A model generated the notes under the pieces. That model was not told the DNA's origin and searched no databases. It worked only from the letters and a program-made list of their open reading frames with translations. From positions 22,671,573-22,735,572 of the forward strand of contig NC_080715.1 of the NCBI RefSeq assembly GCF_019097595.1: DNA of 64,000 bases. The letters run 5' to 3'. The position numbers and the translations under genes were made by a program. Positions 23,518-36,760 of this stretch are shown here, piece after piece (position 1 is the first letter of the stretch; each line of letters begins with the position of its first letter). Origin of the DNA: Hemibagrus wyckioides. Taxonomy: Eukaryota > Chordata > Actinopteri > Siluriformes > Bagridae.

Positions 23518-26068
23518 CAGTATCTCACAAAAGTGAGTACACCCCTCACATTTTTGTAAATATTTTATTATATCTTTTCATGTGACAACACTGAAGAAAT
23601 GACATTCTGCTCCAATGTAAAGTAGTGAGTGTACAGCCTGTATAACAGTGTAAATTTGCTGTCCCCTCAACATAACTCAACACACAGCCATTAATGTCTA
23701 AACTGTTGGCAGCAAAAGTGAGTACACCCCTAAGTGGAAATGTCCAAATTGGGCCCAATTAGCCATTTACCCTCCCCGGTGTCATGTGACTCGTTAGTGT
23801 TACAAGGTCTCAGGTCTGAATGGGGAGCAGGTGTGGTAAATTTGGTGTTATCCCTCTCACACTCTCTCATACTGGTCACTGGAAGTTCAACATGGCACCT
23901 CATGACAAAGAACTCTCTGAGGATCTGAAAAAAAGAATTGTTGCTCTACATAAAGATGGCCTAGGCTATAAGAAGGTTGCCAAGACCCTGAAACTGAGCT
24001 GCAGCACGGTGGGCAAGACCATACAGCGGTTTTACAGGACAGGTTCCACTCAGAGTAGACCTCGCCAAGGTCGACCAAAGAAGTTGAGTGCACGTGCTCA
24101 GCGTCATATCCGGAGCCTGTCAGTGCTCAGACCATACGCCGCACACCGCATCAAATTGGTCTGCATGGCTGTCGTCCCAGAAGGAAGCCTCTACTAAAGA
24201 TGATGCGCAAGAAAGCCCGCATACAGTTTGCTGAAGACAAGGAGACTAAGGACATTACTGGAACCATGTCCTGTGGTCCGATGAGACCAAGATAAACTTA
24301 TTTGGTTCAGATGGTGTCAAGCGTGTGTGGCGGCAACCAGGTGAGGAGTACAAAGACTAGTGTGTCTTGCCTACAGTCAAGCATGGTGGCGGGAGTGTCA
24401 TGGTCTGGGCCTGCGTGAGTGCTGCCGGCACTGGGGAGCTACAGTTCATTGAGGGAACCACGAATGCCAACATGTACTGCGACATACTGAAGCAGAGCAT
24501 GATCCCCTCCCTTCGGAGACTGGGCCGCAGGGCAGTATTCCAACATGATAACGACCCCAAACACACCTCTAAGACGACCACTGCCTTGCTAAAGAAGCTG
24601 AGGGTAAAGGTGATGGACTGGCCAAGCATGTCTCCAGACCTAAACCCTACTGAGCATCTGTGGGGCATCCTCAAACGGAAGGTGGGGGAGCACAAGGTAC
24701 ACCCCTAAGTGGAAATGTCCAAATGTCCACTTTGGGCCCAAAGCGTCAATATTTTGTGTGGCCACCATTATTTTCCGGCACTGCCTTAACCCTCTTGGGC
24801 ATGGAGTTCACCAGAGCTTCACAATTTGCCACTGGAGTCCTCTTCCACTCCTCCATGATGACATCACAGAGCTGGTGGATGTTAGAGACCTTGCGCTCCC
24901 CCACCTTCCGTTTGAGGATGCCCCAGCAAGGCAGTGTTCGTCTTGGAGGTGTGGTTCGGGTCGTTATCATGTTGGAATACTGCCCTGCGGCCCAGTCTCC
25001 GAAGGGAGGGGATCATGCTCTGCTTCAGTATGTCGCAGTACATGTTGGCATTCGTGGTTCCCTCAATGAACTGTAGCTCCCCAGTGCCGGCAGCACTCAC
25101 GCGGGCCCAGACCATGACACTCCCACCACCATGCTTGACTGTAGGCAAGACACACTAGTCTTTGTACTCCTCACCTGGTTGCCGCCACACACGCTTGACA
25201 CCATCTGAACCAAATAAGTTTATCTTGGTCTCATCGGACCACAGGACATGGTTTCAGTAATCCATGTGATTAGTCTGCTTGTCTTCAGCAAACTGTATGC
25301 GGGCTTTCTTGTGCAGCATCCTTAGTAGAGGCTTCCTTCTGGGACGACAGCCATGCAGACCAATTTGATGCGGTGTGCGGCGTATGGTCAGCACTGACAG
25401 GCTGACCCCCCACCCCTTCAACCTCCGCAGCAATGCTGGCAGCACTCATACGTCTATTTCCCAAAGACAACCTCCGGATATGACGCTGAGCACGTGCACT
25501 CAACTTCTTCGGTGGACCACGGCGAGGCCTGTTCTGAGCGGAACCTGTCCTGTAAAACCGCTGTATGGTCTTGCCCACCGTGCTGCAGCTCAGTTTCAGG
25601 GTCTTGGCAACCTTCTTATAGCCTAGGCCATCTTTATGTAGAGCAACAATTCTTTTTTTCAGATCCTCAGAGAGTTCTTTGTCATGAGGTGCCATGTTGA
25701 ACTTCCAGTGACCAGTATGAGAGAGTGTGAGAGGGATAACACCAAATTTACCACACCTGCTCCCCATTCACACCTGAGACCTTGTAACACTAACGAGTCA
25801 CATGACACCGGGGAGGGTAAATGGCTAATTGGGCCCAATTTGGACATTTCCACTTAGGGGTGTACTCACTTTTGCTGCCAACGGTTTAGACATTAATGGC
25901 TGTGTGTTGAGTTATGTTGAGGGGACAGCAAATTTACACTGTTATACAGGCTGTACACTCACTACTTTACATTGGAGCAGAGTGTCATTTCTTCAGTGTT
26001 GTCACATGAAAAGATATAATAAAATATTTACAAAAATGTGAGGGGTGTACTCACTTTGTGAGATACTG
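23518..26068. mobile_element. Palindromic pair of Tc1-like elements, unit 3
   Basis: Same tail-to-tail structure with TA flanks, 9 bp longer than in units 1 and 2. The forward arm carries 8 bp near 24137 that the forward arms of units 1 and 2 lack but all reverse arms have. The reverse arm carries two extra bases near 25980 that are otherwise found only in forward arms. Both arms are still broken in the transposase. Confidence 0.9.
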
Positions 26069-26285
26069 TAGAGTTGTCAATTAGAATTGGTTGGGTGAGT
26101 TGTTGGGTGCTGATGTTCTGACCCAACATGGCCTATCCATCATCTGTGGAATAAAAACATGTTTAAATTAATATAGAGAATTGTAGAACATAAAAGAAGA
26201 ATGCAGTAGTGTTCTAGTACAATCCATGTGATCTAGATTATATTCTATGTTAGTTCATTTTAAGTAGATCTGATGTTTTACCTGG

Positions 26286-29200
26286 CTAACCTGAAAGGCC
26301 TTCTGTGAACCACCCATGTTTACTGATCTGCCTCAGGCTTGGTCTCTTGGTGGGATCTTGCTCCAAGCACCAGTTGATCAGATGGCGGCAGGCTGTGTGG
26401 GCAGGGATATGAAACAGAGACAGAAATTTAGTCACAAATTTTTAACTTCAGCTTGCAATTTCACTATCATTTTTCTCAGATTTGTTGTAATATCTCAAAA
26501 TGCTGTTTTTATATTCTCTCACATTCAGACAGGCCAGGTATGAAATTGAGGGACCCAGCAACAATTTCCTCCTCATTACTGAAGGGCATTTCTCCACAGA
26601 CTAAGCTGTGTAGGAGAATGCCGAGACTCCAGACGGTAGCATGGTCGGCGTAGTACTGTTGTTGCTGGATCCATTCTGGAGGCCAAAAATCTGGAGTTCC
26701 TGAGCAGAAGAGCAAGAACAACATCAGCAAGATCACAACTTAGATATTCCTTTCATTCTGTGCAGTATCTGTCGATGAGCAATTACCTGCATATTCCTCG
26801 TAGGGCGTGTCCTGCCACAAATCGCCACAGCCAAAATCTATCAGTTTTACGTCCAGGGTGTCGGAGTTGAAAAGAAGGTTTTCCGCCTTGATGTCACGGT
26901 GGAAAACCTTCCGACTTTGGCAGTAGCGGGCAGCCTCGACCACCTGCAGCATGAAATAATAATAATAATAATAATAATAAAAAATACCATCAGTCATTGA
27001 ACACATAAAGAAAACTCTCAGGATCAAAATCAAACGAGCTCAATTAAATTTCCTCTAAACACAACTAGTTAGATGACTGTAACTATGTACTATACTCTAA
27101 AAAGAACAACCAGTCTCAGCAAGACTGGACCCTTACAGCCACATCACATAGTCACAGCCATACCATACATCAGTACCCCTAAATAAACAGTTCAATCACA
27201 CACGTATCTAAATTACACACACACACAAAATACATGATACAAAAATGATGCCTTTGTGGATTGTTTTTCTTAGTATTACTAACTTCACCATTATTATTTG
27301 CATTGGTGCATCACTTTGTGTTCTCCATTTTTATGGGATTTTTACTTTGTGAAGCATCTGATAAAGCTATCAAACATGTTGTCACGAGTCAATCAAGAAC
27401 AAACAAATCAACAGCAAACAAATTCTTTAGTTATGCAAAGAGGGGCCATAGTGAAAGATGAATCACCTGCAGCATGATCATTTTGGCCAGCACCTCACTG
27501 AGTGTGCCTCCTTCACTCAACAGTAGCTCATATACGTCCATGCAGGGGATTGGTCTTTCCAGGACTAACAGGAGGCTGTTGTCCATTTCAAACCAATCCA
27601 CAAGCTGCAGAACGTACTGGCAGTGAGGTGGCTTTGACAGCATTTGCATTAAAGCCACCTCTAGATGGAGCTTGCAGGTCTCACCAGGCTAGCAATAAAA
27701 AAAAAAAACCCATAAAATTAGCATAGTTTCATAGTTTTCAGTATATGAAACCTAGATGCTGCTGTGAGCTAAGACTAATGTGACTGAACTGAGGAGAATT
27801 AGACTTTGAAAGAAAGATATTTGCAGCATATGGATGTTATGTTGGATGTGTTATCATGGTGAAAGTACGCTAGTTTGAAGTGTCATTTACCTTTAGCTCA
27901 CATTATATTACTTGTTCAATTTATAATGAATATGTTGTTGCTTATATGTGATTTGATGTAATCTAGGTATTGACCATAACTATCTGATTGGGGTGAGGGC
28001 TGTTGACTTATGAAAGTAGTCAGCAACAGTGACTAATGCAGCATCTAGGATTCTTATACCGAAAAATGACAGCAAGTTGCATTCGTTTTGCATAGTTTTG
28101 GTCTTTAAAGAAATTGTGAACAGGACTTTATTGCTACTATAACAGCAGTCACGTAAGGTTACTTACAACTGTGATGTACAGCTCCGAGCCATCCTTACGG
28201 ATGTGTTTAATGGCGACCTACAAACAAAACAAAAACAAAACGTAAACAAATAGGAACGGGCCTTAAGCATTAAATCTAGTAATAGCTCTGTTCAGTGTGT
28301 TATCTTATTTCGACCGATATCAGAACTAAAACCTAGACACATTTTATTTATACCATTTATAGGTTAGCTCTGTACCTTATGACAGTTGGTAGTGTAATGT
28401 CTCTAACTAGATAATCAACTTGTGCGTTGTAACCGAATAAACTACCAGTAAATTTTATAGGGATAATGTAATTGCATTTTCTAATGTGTAATCTGTCCCA
28501 GCATTTCCTTATTCCTGTGTCAGGAAATAAAAATGTGACATCACACGAGCTGGGGACAGAACCTGGGTGTCTAAAACCACTAAACACCTGGTGTATATAT
28601 AGGGAGGCTTATCAAGGGAAACAGGTGAGGGCAGAAGGTGCGAACAGAACAGTGAAATAGGTGGGACAAATAACAACGAGATCACGTGACACAGAATTCA
28701 TAAACGCAAGCTTAAAACTAGTCCCGGGATTAATACAGTTCTATCTAATCTTATCTGATCTGATCTTATCTTATGAAAAACAAAAAAAAGTATTTTAATA
28801 ATCCTCTTTTTAAAAAAACAACGAGGAATCCTGTGAAGTAAACCTACAAAAAAAGGGATGCCCTACAATGAAATTACAACCTTATTATAGATTTAAATCA
28901 CCAGAGAAAGTTTTTGGAGAAAGTGCACAGGCAGAAATCTGGACAATGCTCATGTCATTAACCTCATTAATGCTCTACAGTTCATGTATTGTGTTGACCA
29001 GTGCAATCTGCAGGATTTGCACAGGCATTTACCTGCTGTCCATCTTTCCTACGAACTCCTTCGTACACTGATCCAAAGCCTCCACTCCCCAGCAGATTTC
29101 CGATGGTGTACAGATCGAGAAATCTCTGTGCTAAAGAAAACAAATAAAGAAAGACACGAAATGAGCCTCGTGTTTGTTGTCCTCTTCTGTGTGTATGTAG

Positions 29201-30048
29201 CGCGCTGAGTTAGCATTAACGTAAGGGATCGCTCGCCTAACTCAAGATGCAGCAGAAATCGCACGAAGCTCACACAGGTCGCATTTCACATCTCGAGGGG
29301 TTTTTAATAGCAACAGCGTTATTTATTTAAAGACGACAACTTAAATGAGCAACAGAAATGAAAATAAAAAGATCGGAGCCGCACACATGCTGTACTCGCG
29401 GCTCAGGTGACTGCAGACTGACCACAACAAAAAACAAAAATGGCGCTCTGCTCTTAAAGGAGCCACAGCTTATTTCACTCGTTACAGGTGAAATGGTCAG
29501 TAATAAATCAGTGGTTTATTTCATGTATTTAGTTCAGTAATTTGTCTTACATACCCTTTGGATCACTGAGGAATTCCAGACAAGCAGGGTGTAAAGTGGG
29601 CACCTCTTGGACCTGAAATATGCAATATCACCTTTACAAAAGTATTCTCTCACATTATTTGTACACACATATTGCTACAGCAGCGTTTGGCTCAAGTATA
29701 AAAATAAGATATAACTTGAATTAAAAAAGAGTTTATTACCTCGTCGTCCACATCCCAATCCTCAGACCGGATGTCTTGGTAGGTTGTGAACTTTTCAGGC
29801 ATCGGGGTGTCATCTGCCTCTGAGTCCAAGTCCCACATCTCAGCTTGCAGCTCCGTGAAAACGGGCATTTCAGCTGTATCCTGCGATCGGTGGTAGTCCA
29901 TATCCCACACTAGGTCCATCATCTTCAGGAACGATGTATTTATATCAAGAATGCAGCACTTGCCAAAATCAGATAATCCTCTCTGGTCAGCGCGTGTGTT
30001 GTTCTGTTTAAAAAATAACCGTTGCCATGGCAATGACGCAAACTTCAT
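26286..30048 (-). CDS. PIM-like serine/threonine kinase, unit 3
   Basis: Exons 29740-30048, 29555-29612, 29033-29130, 28167-28217, 27467-27688, 26787-26943, 26523-26699, 26286-26392 splice in phase to 392 residues. The protein matches unit 2, including Thr near the C-terminus, and keeps every kinase motif. Its (AAT)n tract is as long as in unit 1. With three uninterrupted copies, the kinase frame looks to be maintained while the flanking transposons and the SAMD3-like gene decay. Confidence 0.9.
30021..30034. promoter_or_regulatory. RFX-type X-box motif, unit 3
   Basis: Identical to the motif at 8445-8458, in the same position relative to the kinase. Confidence 0.35.
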
Positions 30049-30674
30049 TACGTCTTAAATTCTAAAACTCAGTCAAATCAAGGGGTGTTTTTTTCATCGT
30101 GAAAAAAAGTCTAATCAGTCTGAGTGAAGAACATTAGACCACTCATTTTTTCTTGTAAATATCAGACACCCGACAGACAAGTAAATCTGACTTGTGACTC
30201 TGGCATATTTACTCGAATTAATAAAGTACTTGAAGCAAGTTGCAAAAAATCATGTAAAATTTACGCCGTCTTGAAGCGAGGAATCTGCGCATGCGTGAAA
30301 AGTAATGCCGCGATGATTCAAGGCTTCTCGATCTCCATCAGTTCTCGAAGGGTAAGTACTATTTAAAACCGCATTATATTACGGATCATTAGATTTAATT
30401 CATTAAAGAAATTTGTCATCACTTAATTCTGTACCTTTGAAAAGTTTAGCGTGTTCTTGAGTTAGCTTTGTAAAACGAGCGCCATATAAGCTAACGTTAA
30501 TGTTGTAGTCAAAGTTGCAAATTGTTGAACAAGTTTTTAAGTTTTAGTTTTTTAAGTTTAAGTTTTTGTTGAATATTTGTCTCACATTCCCTCATTTTAT
30601 ATAAATCGTGCACAATATAAATCATTCCCCCAGTCTCTAATTACTTTACTAAATTGTGCGTTGTTTGTTAATAG

Positions 30675-31912
30675 GTCCCTTCTTTACTCAGTCTTGTCCA
30701 CTTTGTAAATGACCACAACTCAAGAAACCAAGAAAAGCTGAACTGAACTATCTGCCACCACATCGTAACGGGGAATCCATTGAGACTTTAGAAAAAGAGC
30801 GACAAGCTTTGCTGGTTGAAGTCAGAAAGAAAGACAAAGAGTGTTTGGAGAAAAAATGTCTAAAACCTTTTCTTACAGGAGTCACGAAGTTGTTAATCTC
30901 AGCCCCCCAATGAAAGATTTCCAGGAGAGATGGCCTGCCTTATTCTCAGAGGCTCAGGTAAGTTAAGCCAGTTACATTATTGTAGATGTCACGTTTTGAT
31001 TGTTTGCTGTTCATATATGGATACTTTTGTGTGTGGATTATTTAACTTATTACAAATAAAGGAGGAATTCTGAAGAATTACGGCTGTGCTCCCGGAGCAA
31101 ACCTTCATGTCGAAACTAGATGGCTACACGCCGAAACTCTTGGAGCTTTTGAAAGCTAAGGGAGGTGCTGCGGGAGTCAAGATACAGTCAACACTGTAGT
31201 TCATACTGTGCGTTGACTCCAGTATGAAACCGGTACCTGTATAAACCAGTTAAGCATTCTGTAATGATAATTTGTTTATTGGCTGATATAATTTTATATA
31301 TCATCATTCCCAAATGCTGCTTGACCACACCCATTCCTGTACATCTATCTGTCTTTCTGTCTATTGTACTTATTGAAACCATTGGAACATATTTTCAAAA
31401 AGTTAAAAGTTTTAATACTATTTAAAAATGTAAGAAAAAGTGTTCTAAAATGAGATTTCTTTTATTCAGTATCGATTATTAGAAATACATCTCTTCACAG
31501 GGCCATACCACTGAGAATCAACGAGATGGCGTGATCCGCAGTCTCACTGAATATCTTGGAGAGGGGGGCAGAGAATCTTTTCAAAAATGGTAATGTAAGT
31601 CCCAGACATGTTATGCGAAACATTTCTATCCAGTCTGTAAAATTGTCCTGACCATTTTTCAACTGTTTCTACAACAGTATAGCTTAAGATGTTATTAACA
31701 CTTGAAATTGTTTTTTTCTCCATCATCCTCCTGGATTGCATAAGGATGGCAGTCAAGAAGACTTCACAGAAGATGTCATGATGATTCTTGTTGATGGAAA
31801 CAGAGACGGAGAGCCAGAGGTTTACATTGTTCTTGAAGGAAGCAAGGTTCTAAGTAAATGTGCAAATACTGCTAAAGCTTGTGCTCTCCTGATGTCTGTG
31901 GTCATGTTTTGA
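30675..31912 (+). pseudogene. SAMD3-like pseudogene, longest version
   Basis: Spliced relic with recognisable exons at about 30675-30957, 31061-31199, 31501-31589 and 31742-31912. Readable pieces include [55 protein letters not shown], and ANTAKACALLMSVV before a TGA. Together these recall fish sterile-alpha-motif-domain protein 3-like proteins (family from memory). It is broken: an in-frame TGA near 30710, a one-base frameshift near 30855, a TGA near 31070 in the second exon, and no clear initiator. Splice sites such as CAG/GTAAGT at 30958 survive. It lies divergently to the unit 3 kinase and marks the array's right edge. Confidence 0.55.
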
Positions 31913-32318
31913 TACTGAGATTAAGAAGCTGTCATATAAATGCTTGTTAATTCTTGCATTGTTATTTCTTCCTAATAAAACACTCTTAACTACACATCTT
32001 TGGGGTGGGGTCAGGGGCTTAGTTAACAGGTTTTATTTGTAAGTCTGTTAGTCATGTTTTGATGCCGAGATTACGAAGCTGTCATGTCTATGCATAGAAC
32101 TGCTAATGTTGGATTTGTAATGTGTTTAATATGTCATTGAACATGAATGCTTAAGCTGTTTAAAAAAAATATTCAGGGCTGCAATAAAAAAGCACCAAAT
32201 GTCTGGAATATATATATATATATATATTAGTGCTGGGCAACGATTAAAATATTTAATCGTGTGATTAATCGCGATTAATCGTATTGTTATTCGCAAAATT
32301 GAACAGGTAGCAGATCTA

Positions 32319-32406
<88 letters not shown>

Positions 32407-33670
32407 GCCTTTCTCCCTGTTTGTTTATCCACCAGTTCTTTTCTTTTCCGGTTCCTGTGACCGCCGCAGCAGTCTTACGGTCATCCCAGTCCAATACGGA
32501 TAAAGATGCCACCCCTCCCGACACCCATGGTTTGTTTGTATGTGTATTCAGAGTAGGGCTGCACGATTACGACAAAAATCATAATTGTTGATTATTCTCT
32601 TGAAATTGTAATTGCGATTATTAATTACGATTTTCACAATTTACATTAAATGGTGTTTTGAATAGCTTTATATCATTGTTTGAAGCAACTGCATGCTATA
32701 TTTTATAACATAAATATTTTTTATCTTGGTGACTTTTCTATCCTATTTCTTTGATGGTGGAATCATCAGAGTATCTCAAAGACTTGATGGTCAATCACCA
32801 CACTAGTATTTATAGTGCTGAGAATTCCTTTATCAATAGACAGAACAGCCGAATGATGGAGTCTGCTCTGGTCCATTGTTCACCTAAACTATGTCTGTAT
32901 TTTAACTTAAATACTGCATTAGTTGAATAATAGAAAGTCATGATGTTCAGACTGTAATGTCTTAGTGCTTTAATTTTTTGTACGTTTTGGGTATGGAATA
33001 ATATTCAAAAGGGCCCTATATGTCAGGGGTTTTCAGAATCAGAGACAGTGGACCTCCTTTTTTACACAACATACACATTTTACATTTGTTCGCCGACTTT
33101 TATCAACTGTGTTAACATTAAAAATTAAAAGATAGACTTTTATCTGGATAAAGATTGTTGTGTTTTCTGACCGTTTTCTTTATTGCTGTCGCTCTCAAGG
33201 GCTGTAATCTATTTTAGTCACGTGGTGTGAAAGCGGCGCTGTGCAGACCGATAGGTGTACGACATTACAGTATCGCGAGAGCGGTTCTAGAGCATATTGG
33301 AGCGCACAATCTCGCGGTATTTTGGCGCGCGCGCTGTGTGTGTTATTGTGCAGACTGGTTATCATTATAAAGCTGCTGAAAGAATTACACAATCAGATCT
33401 GACTGCACTGGACAGGTGATACAAGTATATGTAGGCTTATCTTGCATATCTTTTTATCAGAGTTACTTTGTGTACATGCATGCATATGATTAAGCTGTTT
33501 TTATTCAAAAAGTGTAATAATATGGCTGGGATTGTTGTGATGGTTTCAGATGTGATGTGTTTTGAGCTAGCGCAGAGGCTGAATTTGATTCTGAGTTTGA
33601 ACATTCAAACAGGGTGTAAATGTATAACAGTTTTTCAGCAATGTTTTATTTACCATAGTAAGCATCTTTA
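31913..33670. repeat. Repeat-rich spacer with hAT-like ends and microsatellites
   Basis: No gene is seen. A partial duplicate of the pseudogene tail lies near 32049-32090. Near 32204-32226 is a (TA)n tract. At about 32228 a GTGCTGGGCAACGATTAAAA block rich in ATTAATCG words, and at about 32552 an AGGGCTGCACGATTACGA block, are both common starts of fish hAT-type nonautonomous repeats. Positions 33215-33345 are CpG-rich (CGCGAGAGCGG, GGCGCGCGCGC) and may be the far end of the second block. The boundaries are not certain. Confidence 0.45.
32317..32406. repeat. Tetranucleotide microsatellite
   Basis: (TGTC)n followed by (TATC)n, about 90 bp, uninterrupted. Confidence 0.95.
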
Positions 33671-36582
33671 ATTCAATTCAATTCAATTTATTTTTATAGC
33701 GCCTTTTACAATGAACATTGTCTCAAAGCAGCTTTACAAAAGAAGAAAACAGAGAAAGGGGAGGGGAAAATGAAAAATAATAATAAAAAATAACTAATTA
33801 ACTAGAAATAAGAATAAAATTCTATAATTAGACTATTTTATCCCTAATGAGCAAGCCTGTGGCAACGGTGGCAAGGAAAAACTCCCTGGGATGGAAAGGA
33901 AGAAACCTTGAGAGGAACCAGGCTCAGAAGGGAACCCATCCTCATTTGGGTGACACTAAACAGAAAATAACGTAACTGTAGCTGATTAATGTCCTTTCTA
34001 CAACAGCAATCAATGACCCATGAGGAACTATTAGGTCATTGTAGTTTCTAAGGTCATTATAAACACTAGTTCTTTGCTGTCACGGGCTGACAGATGAAAT
34101 GGCATATCTGTGATGGTGTGAAAGTCCCCAAGTGTCTCTGTCCATGGCTGTCTCCTGGTCCACACAGATCCATCCACAGCATCCGTGGGCACCATCAAGC
34201 GGCGAGACTCCGACCAGGGGTAGGGCAGCGGTCGCACTGGAAACTGGCAAACACTGGGAGCTCAGGAGTGGGGTGTATAGCTCGACAGAGAAGGTAGAGA
34301 GAGAAAGAGAAAGATAATAAGTTTCTGATCATGTGATGCTTAAAGACAAAGTAGAATTATGTGTAAAGTGCAGGCAGGGACTCCGGCAAGACTAGCTATG
34401 ACAGCATAACTAAAAGGGAGAGCCAGAAGGTCACAGACATGAAGGCTTCCTGGGACATAAAGCATCCAACCACTTCACAGTCAGCAAACCTGAGCGACTT
34501 GCGAGGGTGGTAAGATGACAGCATCCAACACATCCCAGTACACCAAACACTCTATGACCATGAACCTTCCAGATCTGCTCCTTTACCTAAGAAAACTATA
34601 CATTAAAAGCTTGACTAAACAAATGTGTCTTCAGCCTAGACTTAAACATTGAGACTGTGTCTGAATCCCGAACACTAATTGGAAGGCTGTTCCATAACTT
34701 TGGGGCTTTGAAAGAGAAAGCTCTGCCCCTGCTGTAGCCTTTGCTACTTGAGGTACTACCAAGTAACTAGCACCCTTTGATCGGAGTAGGCGTGGTGGAT
34801 CATAAAAGACTAAAAGATCGCTCAGGTACTGCGGCGCGAGACCATTTAGTGCTTTATAGGTTAGTAACAGTATTTTATAATCAATGCGAAATTTGACTGG
34901 GAGCCAATGTAGTGTGGCTAAAATAGGAGTGATGTGCTCATATCTTCTGGTTCTGGTGAGGACTCTAGCTGCTGCATTCTGGACTAACTGGAGCTTGTGT
35001 ATGCTCCTACTGGAACATCCAGACAGTAAGACATTACAATAATCCAACCTAGAGGTAACAAAAGCATGAACTAATTTTTCTGCATCATGAAGCGACAACA
35101 TATTTCTTATCTTAGCAATATTCCTAAGATGGAAGAAGGCTACCCTAGTGATATTATCTACATGAGCTTTGAATGAAAGACCAGAATCAATAATCACACC
35201 AAGATCTTTTACTGCTGGACAAGATGAAACCAAAAGACCATCCACCATTACTCTGTAATCAGAAAGCTCACTTCTAACTGCCTGTGGTCCTAGTACAAGC
35301 ACCTCTGTCTTGTCCGAATTAAGCAGGAGGAAGTTAGTGGCCATCCAATGTCTAATGTCCTTTACACATTCTTCTATCTTAATAAGCTGGTGTCTCTCAT
35401 CTGATTTAGCTGAAACATATAGCTGTGTGTCATCTGCATAACAGTGGAAGCTAATACCATGTTTACGAATAATTGCACCAAGGGGTAACATATATAGGGA
35501 GAAAAGCAGTGGGCCTAAGACAGAACCTTGTGGAACACCGAACATAACCTTGGTATGCATGGAGAAGTCACCATCTAGATCTACAAACTGATAATGGTCA
35601 GTCAAATAAGACCTGAGCCAGGAGAGGGCTGTTCCTTTAACACCAACAACATGTTCTAGTGTATCAAGTAGAACAGCGTGGTCAATGGTGTCAAAAGCTG
35701 CACTAAGATCGAGTAACACCAGTAGGGAGACACAACCCTGATCAGAAGCCAGTAACAGGTCATTTACCACTTTAACCAGTGCTGTCTCTGTGCTATGATG
35801 AGGCCTAAATCCTGACTGATACATTTCATAAATGTTATTTCTATGCAGGTATGAACATAACTGCTGTGCTACAGCCTTTTCTAGGATCTTGGAGATAAAG
35901 GGCAGGTTTGATATCGGTCTATAGTTAGACAGCTGACAGGGGTCAAGGTCCGGTTTTTTAATCAAGGGTTTGATAACTGCTAGCTTAAAAGATTTAGGCA
36001 TATAGCCAGTGCTTAGAGAAGAATTAATTACTTTTAGAAGGGGTTCAGTAGCTACTGGTAATATCTGTTTAAGGAAAGATGTGGGTAAAGGATCTAGGAT
36101 GCAGGTAGAAGATTTTGAAGAAGAAATTAGTGAAATTAGATCAGACTCTTGAAGTGGAGTGAAGCACTCTAAGCTCTGATCAGAAATAGCTTTATTATCT
36201 AAACGATTATCTATCAAATAATATGGTTTTAAATTAATAGTATGAATTTTTTGCCTGATATTGTCAATTTTTTCATTGAAAAAATTCATGAAGTCATTGC
36301 TGCTAAATGTAGATGGTGTGCGCTTTTCTACAGTTGTTTTTACTCCTAGTTAGTTTTGCTACAGTGCTAAATAAAAATTTTGGATTGTTTTTGTTATCTT
36401 CGATTAGGGCAGAGAGATACGCTGATCTAGAAGTACTAAGAGAATTTTTGTATCTCAGAAGGCTTTCCTTCCACGCAATCTGGAATACTGCTAATTTAGT
36501 TTGACGCCATTTACGCTCTAGTTTCCTAGCTGATAAAAGTTTTTTTTATAAGTTTTTTCTGTTTTAAAGCTGGTGTGTGGTC
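33671..36582 (-). mobile_element. L2-type non-LTR retrotransposon, 5'-truncated
   Basis: A reverse transcriptase frame on the minus strand runs 36289-34631 (552 residues) with [49 protein letters not shown] and the catalytic YADDTQLY, typical of L2/Jockey-type LINEs. A frameshift near 36300 separates it from upstream matching coding sequence (LERKWR..., to about 36570), and another near 34725 separates it from the usual C-terminal end ([10 protein letters not shown]). The 3' end carries a short (TTGAA)n tail at 33671-33690, as expected for this group. The endonuclease domain is absent. The 5' break runs straight into the eef1akmt1-like exon at 36583. Confidence 0.88.
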
Positions 36583-36760
36583 GTTGTTGTAGTCATAGAA
36601 GATGAACCTGTCACCATACACAGCAAATCAACGGTCAAATTCAAGCAACATGGCAGACACACAGTGTGACCCATCTGTACTCTGGGATTCCAGCTGCTTC
36701 AGCTTCTGGTAGACGCTGGGTGCGCTGATGCATGCTATCCTGAAGGCCATAATAAACACA

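Larger units (their letters stand above)
21601..30843. repeat. Tandem array unit 3, terminal and shorter
   Basis: The third copy. It matches units 1 and 2 until about 30840, inside the SAMD3-like pseudogene, where units 1 and 2 jump about 1.1 kb ahead to sequence matching 31937 onward. Unit 3 has one fewer 34-bp minisatellite copy near 23400-23501 and an extra 8 bp near 24137 in the Tc1 palindrome. It lacks the L1 ORF1-like fragment and hAT left end that close units 1 and 2, so it looks like the right edge of the array. Confidence 0.93.

Noticed and set aside
1..31000. The three units as one unit duplicated by assembly error
   Set aside because: Units carry independent substitutions, microsatellite lengths, a missing minisatellite copy and different right edges; an artefact is still possible and is listed as a test.
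33215..33345. CpG-rich stretch as a gene promoter island
   Set aside because: It is short, has no adjacent first exon, and lies within hAT-like repeat sequence.
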